In this document: positions 12,434 through 21,001 of the stretch, one piece after another | Numbering within the stretch: the first letter of the stretch is position 1 | Layout: every line of letters begins with the position of its first letter | Assembly: GCA_021780195.1 (NCBI GenBank) | Contig: JAJXZE010000017.1 | Location: 1 to 38,321, forward strand | DNA length: 38,321 nucleotides | Direction of reading: 5' to 3' | Origin: a bacterium | GTDB lineage: Bacteria; Patescibacteriota; Minisyncoccia; UBA6257; 2-01-FULL-56-20 | Position numbers and translations under genes: made by a program | The notes under the pieces: model-generated | Databases searched by the model: none | Seen by the model: only the letters and a program-made list of their open reading frames with translations | What the model was told of the DNA's origin: nothing

Positions 12434-13573
12434 GTGATGCAGGGACAAAAAGGGAAGAAGGTCTTCGTCGGCATGTCGGGCGGAGTGGACAGCTCCGTTG
12501 CGGCGATGCTAATGAGGGACCGCGGCTACGACGTCGCGGGAGTTTTTATGCGTTCGTATAATCTTGACGGCTGCGCCGATCGCGATGCGGAAGACGCGCG
12601 GCGCGTGGCGGAAGCGCTTGGGATCCCGTTCTACGTTTGGGACTTCGAGGAGGAATACAAGCAACGCGTGGTGGATTACATGATCGAGGGGTACCGCGCG
12701 GGCATGACGCCGAATCCGGACGTGAGGTGCAACAAGGAGATCAAGTTCGGCTTGTTCCTCGAGCGTGCGCTCGCCGCGGGCGCGGATTACGTGGCGACGG
12801 GGCACTACGTGCGCCTCATGGATGGCGTCAGGAGTGATGGTCATGACGGCGGTGCGCGGCTTTTTGAAGCGGTCGACGGAAACAAAGATCAGTCATATTT
12901 TCTCTGGACGCTTACCGGGGCCCAGCTTGCGCATTGTCTTTTCCCGATCGGCGATTATCGGAAGCCGGAGGTGCGTGCGATGGCGCGCGTGGCAGATCTC
13001 CCGACCGCGGAAAAGAAAGATTCGCAGGGGATATGCTTTCTCGGCATGGTGGATCTGGATGCATTCCTGAAGCGCCATATCCCTTCGCGCCGAGGCGCGC
13101 TCATAACGACCGCGGGCGAAAAGATCGGTGAACATTCGGGCGCGGAATTCGTGACGATCGGCGAGCGACATCTCCGCGCGGATTTTTCGTTCCCGAAGAC
13201 GGGCGTCGCGCGCGCCCGAAAGCCGTTCTATGTCGCGGCGAAAGATACCGCAACGAACGTGGTCACGGTCGCCGAGGGGAGCGATCACCCCGCGCTCTAC
13301 CGGAAGGAAGTATCTCTGGACCAAGTGCATTTCATCGGGGGAGATTCGCTCGTGGCTCCGGTCTGCCGTGCCGCGGCCGGCGATGCGGCGCCCCTCCGCG
13401 TGCGCGCCCGCGTGCGCTACCGCGAACCGCTTTCAGACGCGGCGCTCTCGCGGCTCGACGACGGCCGCTACCGCCTGGCCTTCGATGAGCCGAGGAAATT
13501 CGTGGCTTCGGGCCAATCGGCGGTGTTTTACGGCGCGGACGGGGAGATGCTCGGCGGCGGGATCATTATTTAA
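12434..13573 (+). CDS. mnmA: tRNA-specific 2-thiouridylase MnmA
   Basis: MnmA uses ATP and a persulfide relay to convert U34 of tRNA-Lys, -Glu and -Gln to 2-thiouridine. The PP-loop FVGMSGGVDSSVAAML is at residues 11-26, the catalytic cysteine is in NPDVRCNKEIKFG, and the second, persulfide-bearing cysteine is in DSQGICFLG. The ATGHYVR and KDQSYFLWTL blocks are also typical. The C-terminal barrel is present (RKPFYVAAKDTATN, ending in FYGADGEMLGGG). The start is ambiguous between GTG at 12434 and ATG at 12437. The window's tRNA-Lys(UUU) is an expected substrate. Confidence 0.96.
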   Translation: MMQGQKGKKVFVGMSGGVDSSVAAMLMRDRGYDVAGVFMRSYNLDGCADRDAEDARRVAEALGIPFYVWDFEEEYKQRVVDYMIEGYRAGMTPNPDVRCNKEIKFGLFLERALAAGADYVATGHYVRLMDGVRSDGHDGGARLFEAVDGNKDQSYFLWTLTGAQLAHCLFPIGDYRKPEVRAMARVADLPTAEKKDSQGICFLGMVDLDAFLKRHIPSRRGALITTAGEKIGEHSGAEFVTIGERHLRADFSFPKTGVARARKPFYVAAKDTATNVVTVAEGSDHPALYRKEVSLDQVHFIGGDSLVAPVCRAAAGDAAPLRVRARVRYREPLSDAALSRLDDGRYRLAFDEPRKFVASGQSAVFYGADGEMLGGGIII

Positions 13574-13593
13574 GAAAGTTTTAATGTGTGGTG

Positions 13594-13602
13594 TGGTATA
13601 GT
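13594..13602 (+). promoter_or_regulatory. Extended -10 promoter of the coiled-coil gene
   Basis: TGGTATAGT: a TGn extension plus TATAGT (13597-13602). It ends 7 bases before the ATG at 13610, so the transcript would be leaderless. No clear -35 is visible. Confidence 0.6.
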
Positions 13603-13609
13603 GGCGGCT

Positions 13610-14119
13610 ATGGAGGTCGCCGAACGGAGGGAAATTTTTACGGAGATGAGCCGGATCGTCGGGGTAATCACGGAGAGTTTTGACGACAAGATCCAGCTTG
13701 TCGTTGAGCAGTTTTTGAGCGTGCACGACGAATTGCATGATATACGGAGGACGCTCGCAATCCACGAAGAGAAGATCGATCGCCTGACCGTCTCGGTGGT
13801 GGCGCTCAAGCAGGATGTCACCGTGCTTAAGCAGGAGGTAGCCGAACTGAAGAAGGATGTCGCCGTGCTTAAGCAGGATGTTGCCGAACTGAAGAAGGAT
13901 GTCGCCGTGCTCAAACAGGATGTAGCCATTCTCAAGCAGGATGTTGCCGAACTGAAGAAGGATGTCGCCGTGCTCAAACAGGATGTAGCCATTCTCAAGC
14001 AGGATGTGACCGTGCTTAAGCAGGATGTCGACGGGTTGAAGAATGACATGGGCGAGGTGAAGACGTCTCTCGCGGGCAAGGCGAATCTCGTCGACGTCCG
14101 CGAGCTTCGTCGCGCGTAG
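13610..14119 (+). CDS. Heptad-repeat coiled-coil protein
   Basis: A 169-residue, highly charged protein without a membrane segment. After an N-terminal helical part (MEVAERREIFTEMSRIVGVI) the centre consists of about 12 near-perfect heptads of the form L-K-[QK]-[DE]-V-[AT]-[VEI], with hydrophobic residues at a and d positions, i.e. a continuous coiled coil of about 84 residues. The DNA shows recent tandem growth: 13877-13939 and 13940-14002 are identical 63-base units (three heptads). The protein is probably an oligomeric rod or spacer; no catalytic motif is visible and I assign no function. It has its own promoter and lies between mnmA and proS. Confidence 0.8.
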   Translation: MEVAERREIFTEMSRIVGVITESFDDKIQLVVEQFLSVHDELHDIRRTLAIHEEKIDRLTVSVVALKQDVTVLKQEVAELKKDVAVLKQDVAELKKDVAVLKQDVAILKQDVAELKKDVAVLKQDVAILKQDVTVLKQDVDGLKNDMGEVKTSLAGKANLVDVRELRRA

Positions 14120-14161
14120 CGGCGCGCGAGGCGCGCACCCATTGCGTCCCGCGCCTGGATT

Positions 14162-14190
14162 TTGCCGAGGCGCGATTTTGGTGATATTCT
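14162..14190 (+). promoter_or_regulatory. Promoter of proS
   Basis: TTGCCG (14162-14167) and TATTCT (14185-14190) are separated by 17 bases, with a TGA extension before the -10. The -10 ends 7 bases before the proS ATG at 14198. Confidence 0.65.
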
Positions 14191-14197
14191 GTATGGA

Positions 14198-15487
14198 ATG
14201 AGACAGTCGGCACTCTTCTCGAAAACCGAACGGAACGCGCCGAAGGATGAGGCGACGGTGAATGCCCAATTGCTCGCGCGCGCGGGATTCGTCTCCAAGC
14301 TCATGGCGGGGGTATACAGCTATTTGCCCCTCGGCCTGCGCGTTTTGCGGAACATCGAGACGGTGGTGCGGGAGGAAATGAATGCCGTGGGAGGGCAGGA
14401 AATTCTGATGCCCCAGATCCATCCGAAAGCCAACTGGGCGCGGACGGGCGGGTGGGATCGGATCGACGTGCTCTTCAAGCTGAAGAGCCGGACGGGCAAG
14501 GAGTATGCTCTGGGACAGAGCGAGGAGGAAATCGTGACGCCGCTCGTCATGAAATACGCGACCACGTACAAAGATCTTCCGAACGCGGTCTACCAGATCC
14601 ACTGGAAGTTTCGCGACGAGCTTCGTTCGAAGTCCGGCCTTCTCCGGGGCATCGAGTTCCTCATGAAGGACATGTACAGCTTCCACGAGAACCAGGAGGA
14701 TTTTGAGCGCTACTACGAGGAGGTGAAACAGGCGTATTTCCGCATCTTCACCCGCCTCGGCCTTGTGGCAAAAGCCACCGAGGCGTCCGGAGGCGCATTC
14801 ACGGAAAAAATATCGTATGAATTCATGGTGCTCACCGATGCGGGCGAGGACGATATCCTGTATTGCGACGCCTGCGAGTTCTGCGTGAACCGCGAGGTTG
14901 CGAAGGAGAAGGCCGGGGAGCGCTGTGCGCGGTGCGGCAAGGGAATGCTCGCCGGAGCCAAGGCGTCCGAAGTGGGTAACGTATTCGATCTGGGCCAAAA
15001 ATTCGTGAAGGATTTCGATCTGACCTTCACGGACCGCGAGGGTAAAAAGCAGTATCCGGCCATGGGGTGCTACGGCATAGGCATCTCGCGCCTTATGGGC
15101 GTGATTGTGGAAAAATTCCACGATGAGCGCGGCATCGTCTGGCCGGAGGCGGTGGCACCGTTCCGCGTCCATCTGATCGCGCTTGGCGGCGCGACGGAGG
15201 ACGGAGATCACGCCTATGCCGATTTACAAAACGCCGGTATTGAGGTACTTTATGACGACCGGGATCTCTCGGCGGGCGAGAAATTCGCGGAGGCGGATCT
15301 CATCGGTATTCCGTGGCGCATGGTAGTGAGTCCCAGGCTTGAGGGAAAGGCGGAGCTCACGCGGCGGGACGAGAAAGAAGAGAAGATCATGGCGCGGGCG
15401 GACGCGATCGCGGAGATTGCCGCGGCCGGGATCGGGACGGCGGCCGGAGGCGGGATGGGAATCGTGCCAGACAGAGCGGGATCATAA
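14198..15487 (+). CDS. proS: Prolyl-tRNA synthetase lacking the INS editing domain
   Basis: This class II synthetase charges tRNA-Pro. The N-terminus MRQSALFSKTERNAPKDEAT, motif 2 (FRDELRSKSGLLRGIEFLMK, about residues 138-157) and motif 3 (MGCYGIGISRLMG, about 290-302) are of the bacterial type, followed by an anticodon-binding domain (VHLIALGG onward). The length is 429 residues, whereas bacterial ProRS with the Ala-Pro-tRNA editing insertion is about 570. Here the space between motifs 2 and 3 holds only a short segment containing five cysteines (YCDACEFCVNRE, then CARCGKG), a probable zinc-binding knob. The start at 14198 is chosen for its -10 spacing and family N-terminus; an in-frame ATG at 14162 overlaps the promoter. 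Confidence 0.95.
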   Translation: MRQSALFSKTERNAPKDEATVNAQLLARAGFVSKLMAGVYSYLPLGLRVLRNIETVVREEMNAVGGQEILMPQIHPKANWARTGGWDRIDVLFKLKSRTGKEYALGQSEEEIVTPLVMKYATTYKDLPNAVYQIHWKFRDELRSKSGLLRGIEFLMKDMYSFHENQEDFERYYEEVKQAYFRIFTRLGLVAKATEASGGAFTEKISYEFMVLTDAGEDDILYCDACEFCVNREVAKEKAGERCARCGKGMLAGAKASEVGNVFDLGQKFVKDFDLTFTDREGKKQYPAMGCYGIGISRLMGVIVEKFHDERGIVWPEAVAPFRVHLIALGGATEDGDHAYADLQNAGIEVLYDDRDLSAGEKFAEADLIGIPWRMVVSPRLEGKAELTRRDEKEEKIMARADAIAEIAAAGIGTAAGGGMGIVPDRAGS

Positions 15488-15502
15488 AAAATAACATTGA
15501 AC

Positions 15503-16546
15503 ATGTCGCTTTTCGACAATATCTTCAAGGACATCGGGGTGGATCTTGGCACGGCGAACACGCTTGTCTATCTGAAGCACAAGGGCGTCGTGGTGGATGA
15601 GCCGTCGGTCGCCGCGATGAACGTAAAGACAAACCACATTCTTGCGGTGGGGGATGAGGCGAAGAAGATGCTCGGCAGGACGCCCGCGCACATCAATGTG
15701 GTGCGGCCGCTCGTGAACGGCGTGATCTCCGATTTCGAGATGACGGAGGAGATGCTCCGCCACTTCCTCCGCCGCCCGCAGGTGAGCCCGATGACGTCCT
15801 ACCGCCGCGCGCTGATCGCGATCCCGAATCACCTGACCGAGGTGGAGCGGAAGTCGGTCGAGGATGCGGCGCTGAACGCCGGATGTGCGAAGGTGTACCT
15901 TGTGGAGTCGCCCACGGCGGCTGCCCTCGGCGCGGGCCTTGCCATCATGGAGCCTGCGGCAAACCTGATCGTCGATATCGGCGGTGGCACGACGGACATT
16001 GCGGTGATCTCAATGGGGGGCACGGTCGTCGCGCGGACACTCAAGATCGCAGGGGATCGTTTCAACGAGGAGATCATCCGCTTTGCGCGCGAGGAATTTC
16101 ATCTCGCGATCGGCGAGCCGACGGCCGAATACGCGAAGATCACGGTGGGTTCGGCGATCCCGCTCGACGAACGCCTCGAAGTACCGGTGCGCGGCCGCGA
16201 CATGTCGACCGGACTTCCGCGGGAAATCGGCCTCAAGAATAACCACGTCCGCATGGCGATTGCGAAGCCGCTCCGCACCGTGATTGATTCCGTGCATGAA
16301 GTGATCGAGGAGACTCCGCCGGAACTTGCGGGCGACATTCTCCGCCAGGGGATCACGCTATGCGGTGGCGGGGCGCTTTTGCGCGGCCTTAGCGACCTCA
16401 TCGAAAAAGAAACCGGCGTTTCGGTGCGCATCGCGGATGATCCCCTGACCTGCGTTGCGCGCGGCCTTGGACAGATGGTGGACGATTTCGAAGGGCATCG
16501 CGGTCTGCTCGACAACCCCCTGAAGCCTCTCTCCATCAACCTTTAG
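15503..16546 (+). CDS. mreB: Rod shape-determining protein MreB
   Basis: A bacterial actin that positions the elongasome along the cylinder wall. The 347-residue protein has the actin-fold nucleotide motifs: phosphate 1 DIGVDLGTANTLVYLK (residues 9-24), phosphate 2 LIVDIGGGTTDIAVISMGG, the adenosine region GITLCGGGALLRGL and the connecting ESPTAAALGAGL block. The MreB N-terminal amphipathic stretch is short (SLFDNIF). The ATG at 15503 lies 15 bases after proS. mreC, mreD and the transpeptidase gene follow, so this is the shape operon. Its presence indicates a cell with some rod-type wall synthesis. No rodA gene is visible in the window. Confidence 0.97.
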   Translation: MSLFDNIFKDIGVDLGTANTLVYLKHKGVVVDEPSVAAMNVKTNHILAVGDEAKKMLGRTPAHINVVRPLVNGVISDFEMTEEMLRHFLRRPQVSPMTSYRRALIAIPNHLTEVERKSVEDAALNAGCAKVYLVESPTAAALGAGLAIMEPAANLIVDIGGGTTDIAVISMGGTVVARTLKIAGDRFNEEIIRFAREEFHLAIGEPTAEYAKITVGSAIPLDERLEVPVRGRDMSTGLPREIGLKNNHVRMAIAKPLRTVIDSVHEVIEETPPELAGDILRQGITLCGGGALLRGLSDLIEKETGVSVRIADDPLTCVARGLGQMVDDFEGHRGLLDNPLKPLSINL

Positions 16547-16558
16547 CAAGCGTCCATC

Positions 16559-17227
16559 GTGCGCACGTACCACCCCTGGGTTCTGATCGTCTACGCCGCC
16601 GCCCTCGCCGCCCTCCTTTTTCTCCGTCCGTGGTACGGATGGACCCTCCGTGCATGGCTTGCGCCGCTTTCGACGCGCGATACCGATAGCGCCGGGCTTG
16701 CCGCCGCGAATGAAGCTTTGAAAGCGGAACTCGCCCAAGTTGCGAAAGTCGCCGCCGAGCTTCCGCAGGCCTCTCCGCACTATCTCCGCGCCATGGTCTA
16801 TTCGCGGTACCCCTTTAATTTCAAAAATGAACTCCTCCTGAATGTGGGCTCGAGCGAAGGCGTGGTTACGGGGCACGCCGTCACCTTCCAGGGAATTTTG
16901 ATCGGCCGTGTCTCCCGGGTGTTTGCGGACACCGCGCTCGTGCAGACGGTTTTCGACAGCGACTTCAAATTGCCGGTGCGGATCGGCGCGGGCGGGTATG
17001 ACGCCCTGATCGTCGGAGGCGCATATCCAAAAGCGGAGTCGATCGTGAAAAGCGCGGCGCTTCATGCGGGCGACGTGATCTATTCCGCCGCGCCGGGCCT
17101 TCCCTACGGCCTTCCCGTAGCGGAGGTGGTGTCCACAAGCACCTCGCCTGACAATCTCTTCATCCAGGCGGATCTTTCATTCGCCTACGACCTGAACACC
17201 GTGCAGACGGTGCTGATCGCCCAATGA
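16559..17227 (+). CDS. mreC: Rod shape-determining protein MreC
   Basis: A bitopic membrane protein that links MreB to the periplasmic synthases. The 222-residue sequence starts at GTG (MRTYHPWVLIVYAAALAALL) with one N-terminal membrane helix. It continues with a short coiled coil (AGLAAANEALKAELAQVAKV) and the beta-barrel region characteristic of MreC: LNVGSSEGVVTGHAV, ILIGRVSRVFADTALVQTV and GLPYGLPVAEV. It is somewhat shorter than the 270-300 residues of many homologues, mostly in the coiled coil. It is 12 bases after mreB and overlaps mreD by 4 bases (ATGA). Confidence 0.9.
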   Translation: MRTYHPWVLIVYAAALAALLFLRPWYGWTLRAWLAPLSTRDTDSAGLAAANEALKAELAQVAKVAAELPQASPHYLRAMVYSRYPFNFKNELLLNVGSSEGVVTGHAVTFQGILIGRVSRVFADTALVQTVFDSDFKLPVRIGAGGYDALIVGGAYPKAESIVKSAALHAGDVIYSAAPGLPYGLPVAEVVSTSTSPDNLFIQADLSFAYDLNTVQTVLIAQ

Positions 17228-17652
17228 CGCGGAAGTTTCTCCTCGCGTTCCTCGCGCTCTCCGTTTCCCTTGTCCTGCAGGCGTGGCTTGCGGGCGCGGG
17301 TATTTTTCTCGACCTCTCTTTTGCGACGCTCATCGCCCTCGCATTCTTCCTCGATTTTCTTGAATTACTGACACTCGCCCTGGGTGTGGCGTTCGTACTG
17401 AACTGGCAGCCGGCGCCGAGTGCGACCCTCGCGTTCCTCGCGGGGTATCCGTGCCTTATCCACCTTCTCTACCGCCTTGCGCCATGGCAGATCTGGATCA
17501 TGATCCCCGCCGCGATCGTGGTCGGCTTCACGGCGCTCCTCTTTGTCGCCGCGCCGGGGTCCTTCGCGGCGGCACCAGGCCTTTTCTTCGGAGATCTTTT
17601 TGCGGGAATTCTCTTTGGATATCTCGCCTTCTTCTCCCTCGCCCGCGCATAG
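17224..17652 (+). CDS. mreD: MreD-like shape-determining membrane protein
   Basis: A small, almost entirely hydrophobic protein of 142 residues with about four to five membrane helices (FLLAFLALSVSLVLQAWL, ATLIALAFFLDFLELLTL, IWIMIPAAIVVGFTALLF and others). Sequence similarity to MreD is not strong by eye; the assignment rests on size, topology and position directly between mreC (4-base overlap) and the PBP2 gene. MreD is the integral membrane partner of MreC in the elongasome. Confidence 0.72.
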   Translation: MTRKFLLAFLALSVSLVLQAWLAGAGIFLDLSFATLIALAFFLDFLELLTLALGVAFVLNWQPAPSATLAFLAGYPCLIHLLYRLAPWQIWIMIPAAIVVGFTALLFVAAPGSFAAAPGLFFGDLFAGILFGYLAFFSLARA

Positions 17653-17661
17653 TGGTATTCT
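17653..17661 (+). promoter_or_regulatory. Extended -10 promoter before mrdA
   Basis: TGGTATTCT: a TGn extension plus TATTCT (17656-17661), starting one base after the mreD stop and ending 8 bases before the mrdA ATG. It would allow mrdA to be transcribed separately from mreBCD as a leaderless message. Confidence 0.55.
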
Positions 17662-17669
17662 AAGAGACG

Positions 17670-19601
17670 ATGAAGCGGCACTCCTACGATGACGTGGCGT
17701 TCGAGGATTCCCTGAATGACGACTGGGGACGCGATCTCGACGTGGCCGAGGTGCCGATCGGCAACCGGCCGCTTGCGTATCTCGGCGTCGCCGTTGCCGC
17801 GGTCATTGCTGCGGTGGCGTTCCAGGTCATATTCCTGAACTGGTCGGCCGGCGCGTATTACCGCGCACGCGCGGAGGATAATGTGGCCCAGTATGCCGAG
17901 ACCCCCGCGCCGCGCGGAATCATTTATGATCGCGAGGGGGATGTTCTCGCCGAAAGCAAGGCGGCTTTTGCGGCGGTGCTCGACGTCCGGTCGTTCATCC
18001 ATGACGCGGCCGCGCGCACCTCGACGCTTGAGGCCGCGCAGAATATCCTCGGCCTTTCGCCCGGCGCGGTCGATTCGCTCGTCACTTCCTCCGCCGCGGA
18101 GGATTTCGCCACGCCGATCGTTCTGAGGGACAACCTGACCCCGTCGGAACTCGTGAATCTTCAGGCGCTTTCCTCGGGAGCGATCAAGATCGAAAGCGAT
18201 TTCGTGCGCTCCTATCCGAACGGCCCCGCCTTCGCTTCGGTCGTCGGATATACGGGGCGCGTGACCCAGAACGATCTCGCGGCCGATTCGTCGCTTCACG
18301 GGAACGATTTCATCGGCAAGGCGGGCGTCGAGGCGTATTACGACAAGATGCTCCGCGGCACGCCGGGAATAACGGTGGAGTACCGCGATGCGCAGGGGCA
18401 CCTGCTTCGTACGGAAACCAAGTCGACGCCGCAGATCGGCACGCCGCTCCATCTTACGATCGACGGCGGCCTGCAGGCGTATCTCGCCGCGCGCCTCGGT
18501 GCCGGTCTCCGCGCGCTCGGGCGGACGGTAGGATTCGGCATCGCGATGGATCCGCGGAACGGACAGATTCTCGCACTCGCCGACCTTCCCGGTTTCGACA
18601 ACAATCTTTTTTCCGGCTCCGGCACTTCGACCTCGGCCGCGATACAGGCCCTGCTTGCATCGCCCGACAAGCCGCTTTTCACGCGCGCCGTTGCCGGGTA
18701 TTACAACCCCGGTTCTACCATCAAGCCGCTCGATGCGGTCGCGGGGCTGACGGAGGGCGTGATCACGCCGGAACGCACCGTATTTTCGAACGGCGTGCTT
18801 CTGGTGCCGAATCCGTACGATCCTTCGACGCCGAGCCGCTATCTTGACTGGCAGTACCAGGGAACGGTGAATCTCGCCTCGGCGCTCGCGCAGTCCTCGG
18901 ATGTGTACTTCTATCTCGTGGGCGGCGGTTCGCCGCCGGAATCGGTGCCGCTCCTGAACGACCCGAGCGATTACGGGATCAAGGGCCTCGGCATCGATCG
19001 CCTGCATTCGTGGTGGGAAAAATTCGGCCTCGGGAAGCCGACGGGCGTCGATCTTCCGGGCGAAGCCGCCGGATTTCTCCCGACTCCCGCATGGAAGCAG
19101 GCGCACTCCGGTACGCCGTGGCTCCTCGGCGACACGTACAACGTCTCGATCGGGCAGGGCGATCTGCTTCTCGGCCCGCTCCAGCTCCTGAGCTATATCA
19201 ACGCGATCGCGAACGGCGGCACGATCTGGCGCCCCTTTGTGAATACTGCGTCCACGCCGCAGGTCGATGAAAACCTTACTTCGCTTGCGGCGGAGATCGT
19301 CGCGGTGCAGAGGGGCATGGTGGCGGGAGTCGCGACCCCGCGGGGCACGGCCTATACCATGCACGACCTCCCGTTCTGCGCGGCGGCCAAGACCGGCAGT
19401 GCGCAGGTGAAGAACAATGCGGAGGAAAACGCGCTTTTTGTGGGATATGCGCCGTGCAATAATCCGCAGATATCACTCCTCATCCTCATTGAGAATTCGA
19501 AGCAGGGGAGCCTGAACGCGGTGCCGATAGCGAAGGACGTGATGAACTGGTATTATGTGAACAGGATGGCGACTGCCACCACGACCGCTGTTACTCCATG
19601 A
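17670..19601 (+). CDS. mrdA: Penicillin-binding protein 2 (elongation transpeptidase)
   Basis: A class B PBP that cross-links peptidoglycan during elongation. The 643-residue protein has a short charged cytoplasmic N-terminus, one membrane helix at about 33-55 (LAYLGVAVAAVIAAVAFQVI), the dimerisation/pedestal domain (PAPRGIIYDREGDVLAESKA) and the transpeptidase domain. The active-site motifs are present: S-x-x-K in NPGSTIKPL (about residue 349), S-S-D in AQSSDVYFY at the SxN position (SxD is common in PBP2), and K-T-G in AAKTGSAQV (about 574). It follows mreD and overlaps galT by 4 bases. RodA, its glycosyltransferase partner, is not next to it here. Confidence 0.95.
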   Translation: MKRHSYDDVAFEDSLNDDWGRDLDVAEVPIGNRPLAYLGVAVAAVIAAVAFQVIFLNWSAGAYYRARAEDNVAQYAETPAPRGIIYDREGDVLAESKAAFAAVLDVRSFIHDAAARTSTLEAAQNILGLSPGAVDSLVTSSAAEDFATPIVLRDNLTPSELVNLQALSSGAIKIESDFVRSYPNGPAFASVVGYTGRVTQNDLAADSSLHGNDFIGKAGVEAYYDKMLRGTPGITVEYRDAQGHLLRTETKSTPQIGTPLHLTIDGGLQAYLAARLGAGLRALGRTVGFGIAMDPRNGQILALADLPGFDNNLFSGSGTSTSAAIQALLASPDKPLFTRAVAGYYNPGSTIKPLDAVAGLTEGVITPERTVFSNGVLLVPNPYDPSTPSRYLDWQYQGTVNLASALAQSSDVYFYLVGGGSPPESVPLLNDPSDYGIKGLGIDRLHSWWEKFGLGKPTGVDLPGEAAGFLPTPAWKQAHSGTPWLLGDTYNVSIGQGDLLLGPLQLLSYINAIANGGTIWRPFVNTASTPQVDENLTSLAAEIVAVQRGMVAGVATPRGTAYTMHDLPFCAAAKTGSAQVKNNAEENALFVGYAPCNNPQISLLILIENSKQGSLNAVPIAKDVMNWYYVNRMATATTTAVTP

Positions 19602-20647
19602 CGACCACGAGCGAGTTCAGGGAAGATCCGGTATCGGGCGATTGGGTGATCCTCGCGCCCGGGAGGGCCGGACGTCCAGAAGATCTTATTAAAACGCAAA
19701 AACCGCGCCGGCCTTCGCCGCGCCGCACGTGTCCCTTTGAAGACCTTCGGAAATCCGGCAACTGGCCTCCGGTCGCGGCATTTCCTTCGGTCGAAAATTG
19801 GAAGATCGCGGTAATTCCCAACAAGTATCCCGCCCTCACCCATGGCGCCGGGTGTGCCGTGAGCTTTACTCGCGGAATGTACCACGCAAAGACGGGGGTG
19901 GGGGATCACGAGATCGTCGTGACGCGAGACCACCTGAAAAATTTCGCGGACCTCGGCGCGCGGGACGCCGCCGAACTTTTCCAGGTCTTCCGCGCGCGCC
20001 ACCGCGCCCTCGCGACCGATCCGTGCAACGCGTACGTCAGCACGTTCTTCAACTGGGGACCGGGCGCCGGCGCGTCTATGTGGCATCCCCACTATCAGAT
20101 CCTTGCGCTTCCCATCGTGCCCCCACATGTTGCGCGCTCCCTCCGCGGGGCGCGGGAATATTTCCGCCGGCATCATCGGTGCGTGCGGTGCGACATCATC
20201 GCCGCGGAACGGCGCGGGAAGGAACGGGTGGTCGCGGAAAATTCCGGCGCCATCGCCTTCGCGCCTTTTGCCGCGAAGCACGCGTTCGAGGTGAGTATTT
20301 TCCCGAAACGCCACGAGCCGAGCCTCGCCGGGACTCCGGATGGCGCGCTGGCGGACGTGGCGCATCTCCTGCAGGAAGTCATGCGGCGCATGAAGCGCAC
20401 GCTCGGCGATCCGGATCTTAATATGTTCATTCACGACGCGCCCCTCGGCCGTTCGTACCCGTACCATCATTGGCACCTCGAACTCCTTCCCGTGGAAGTC
20501 GTTTCGCCTCCAGGGGGATTCGAAGCGGCGACGGTGGCAAACATCAACGTGGTGACTCCCGAGGCCGCCGCTACAGTGCTCCGCGGACGACGCGTCCGAC
20601 GGCCGGAACGGCCGCACCGACCGGGCCGCCCGCGCAATTCCCGCTGA
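19598..20647 (+). CDS. galT: Galactose-1-phosphate uridylyltransferase-like protein
   Basis: A HIT-superfamily nucleotidyltransferase of 349 residues, related to GalT, which exchanges UMP between UDP-glucose and galactose-1-phosphate. The N-terminal block EFREDPVSGDWVILAPGRAG and the CPFE zinc-site region match GalT. The catalytic His triad reads HPHYQI (about 163-168), where most GalT proteins have HPHGQ or HPHSQ. The C-terminal YPYHHWHLELLPVE is also typical. The Tyr change and the unusual neighbourhood leave room for a related substrate. The last 25 residues are Arg/Pro-rich and not part of the family. It is translationally coupled to mrdA (ATGA overlap). Confidence 0.85.
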   Translation: MTTTSEFREDPVSGDWVILAPGRAGRPEDLIKTQKPRRPSPRRTCPFEDLRKSGNWPPVAAFPSVENWKIAVIPNKYPALTHGAGCAVSFTRGMYHAKTGVGDHEIVVTRDHLKNFADLGARDAAELFQVFRARHRALATDPCNAYVSTFFNWGPGAGASMWHPHYQILALPIVPPHVARSLRGAREYFRRHHRCVRCDIIAAERRGKERVVAENSGAIAFAPFAAKHAFEVSIFPKRHEPSLAGTPDGALADVAHLLQEVMRRMKRTLGDPDLNMFIHDAPLGRSYPYHHWHLELLPVEVVSPPGGFEAATVANINVVTPEAAATVLRGRRVRRPERPHRPGRPRNSR

Positions 20648-20648
20648 C

Positions 20649-20993
20649 ATGCGCACGCAACTCAGGCGTTCGAAAGAGGTCGTGATTACCTGCCTTGCCG
20701 CGCTCGGATTCGTGCTCGGCGGATGGGTCGCGGCAGGCCTCGCTCTCCGCGGCGTGGGGGATGCGCCCCTTATTCTGCATTTCGACGACCTCCAGGGGGT
20801 CACGGCGGTCGGCGGATGGCAGGGCCTTGCGGCCATCGGAGCCCTCGGCATCATCGTGGTCGCGCTGAATCTTGCGATCGCCCTTGAGCTCGACGCGAGG
20901 GACCGTTTTCTCGGTAAATTCGTCGCCGCGCTGACCCTTTTCTTCGCGGTCTTGCTTTTCATGGGATTCCTTGCTATCATGAACGTCAATTGA
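20649..20993 (+). CDS. Small three-helix membrane protein, unknown
   Basis: A 114-residue protein with a basic N-terminus (MRTQLRRSKE) and about three membrane helices (VITCLAALGFVLGGWVAAGL, LAAIGALGIIVVALNLAIAL, VAALTLFFAVLLFMGFLAIM). The segment between helices 1 and 2 (HFDDLQGVTAVGG) would face outside. The family is not recognised. It starts one base after the galT stop, and its stop is 8 bases before the rplU ATG, so it is bridged into the surrounding transcript. Confidence 0.7.
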   Translation: MRTQLRRSKEVVITCLAALGFVLGGWVAAGLALRGVGDAPLILHFDDLQGVTAVGGWQGLAAIGALGIIVVALNLAIALELDARDRFLGKFVAALTLFFAVLLFMGFLAIMNVN

Positions 20994-21001
20994 GCATTGC
21001 C

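Noticed and set aside
13800-14060. CRISPR-like or satellite repeat array
   Set aside because: The 21-base periodicity is in frame with the coding sequence and encodes coiled-coil heptads; there are no spacers.
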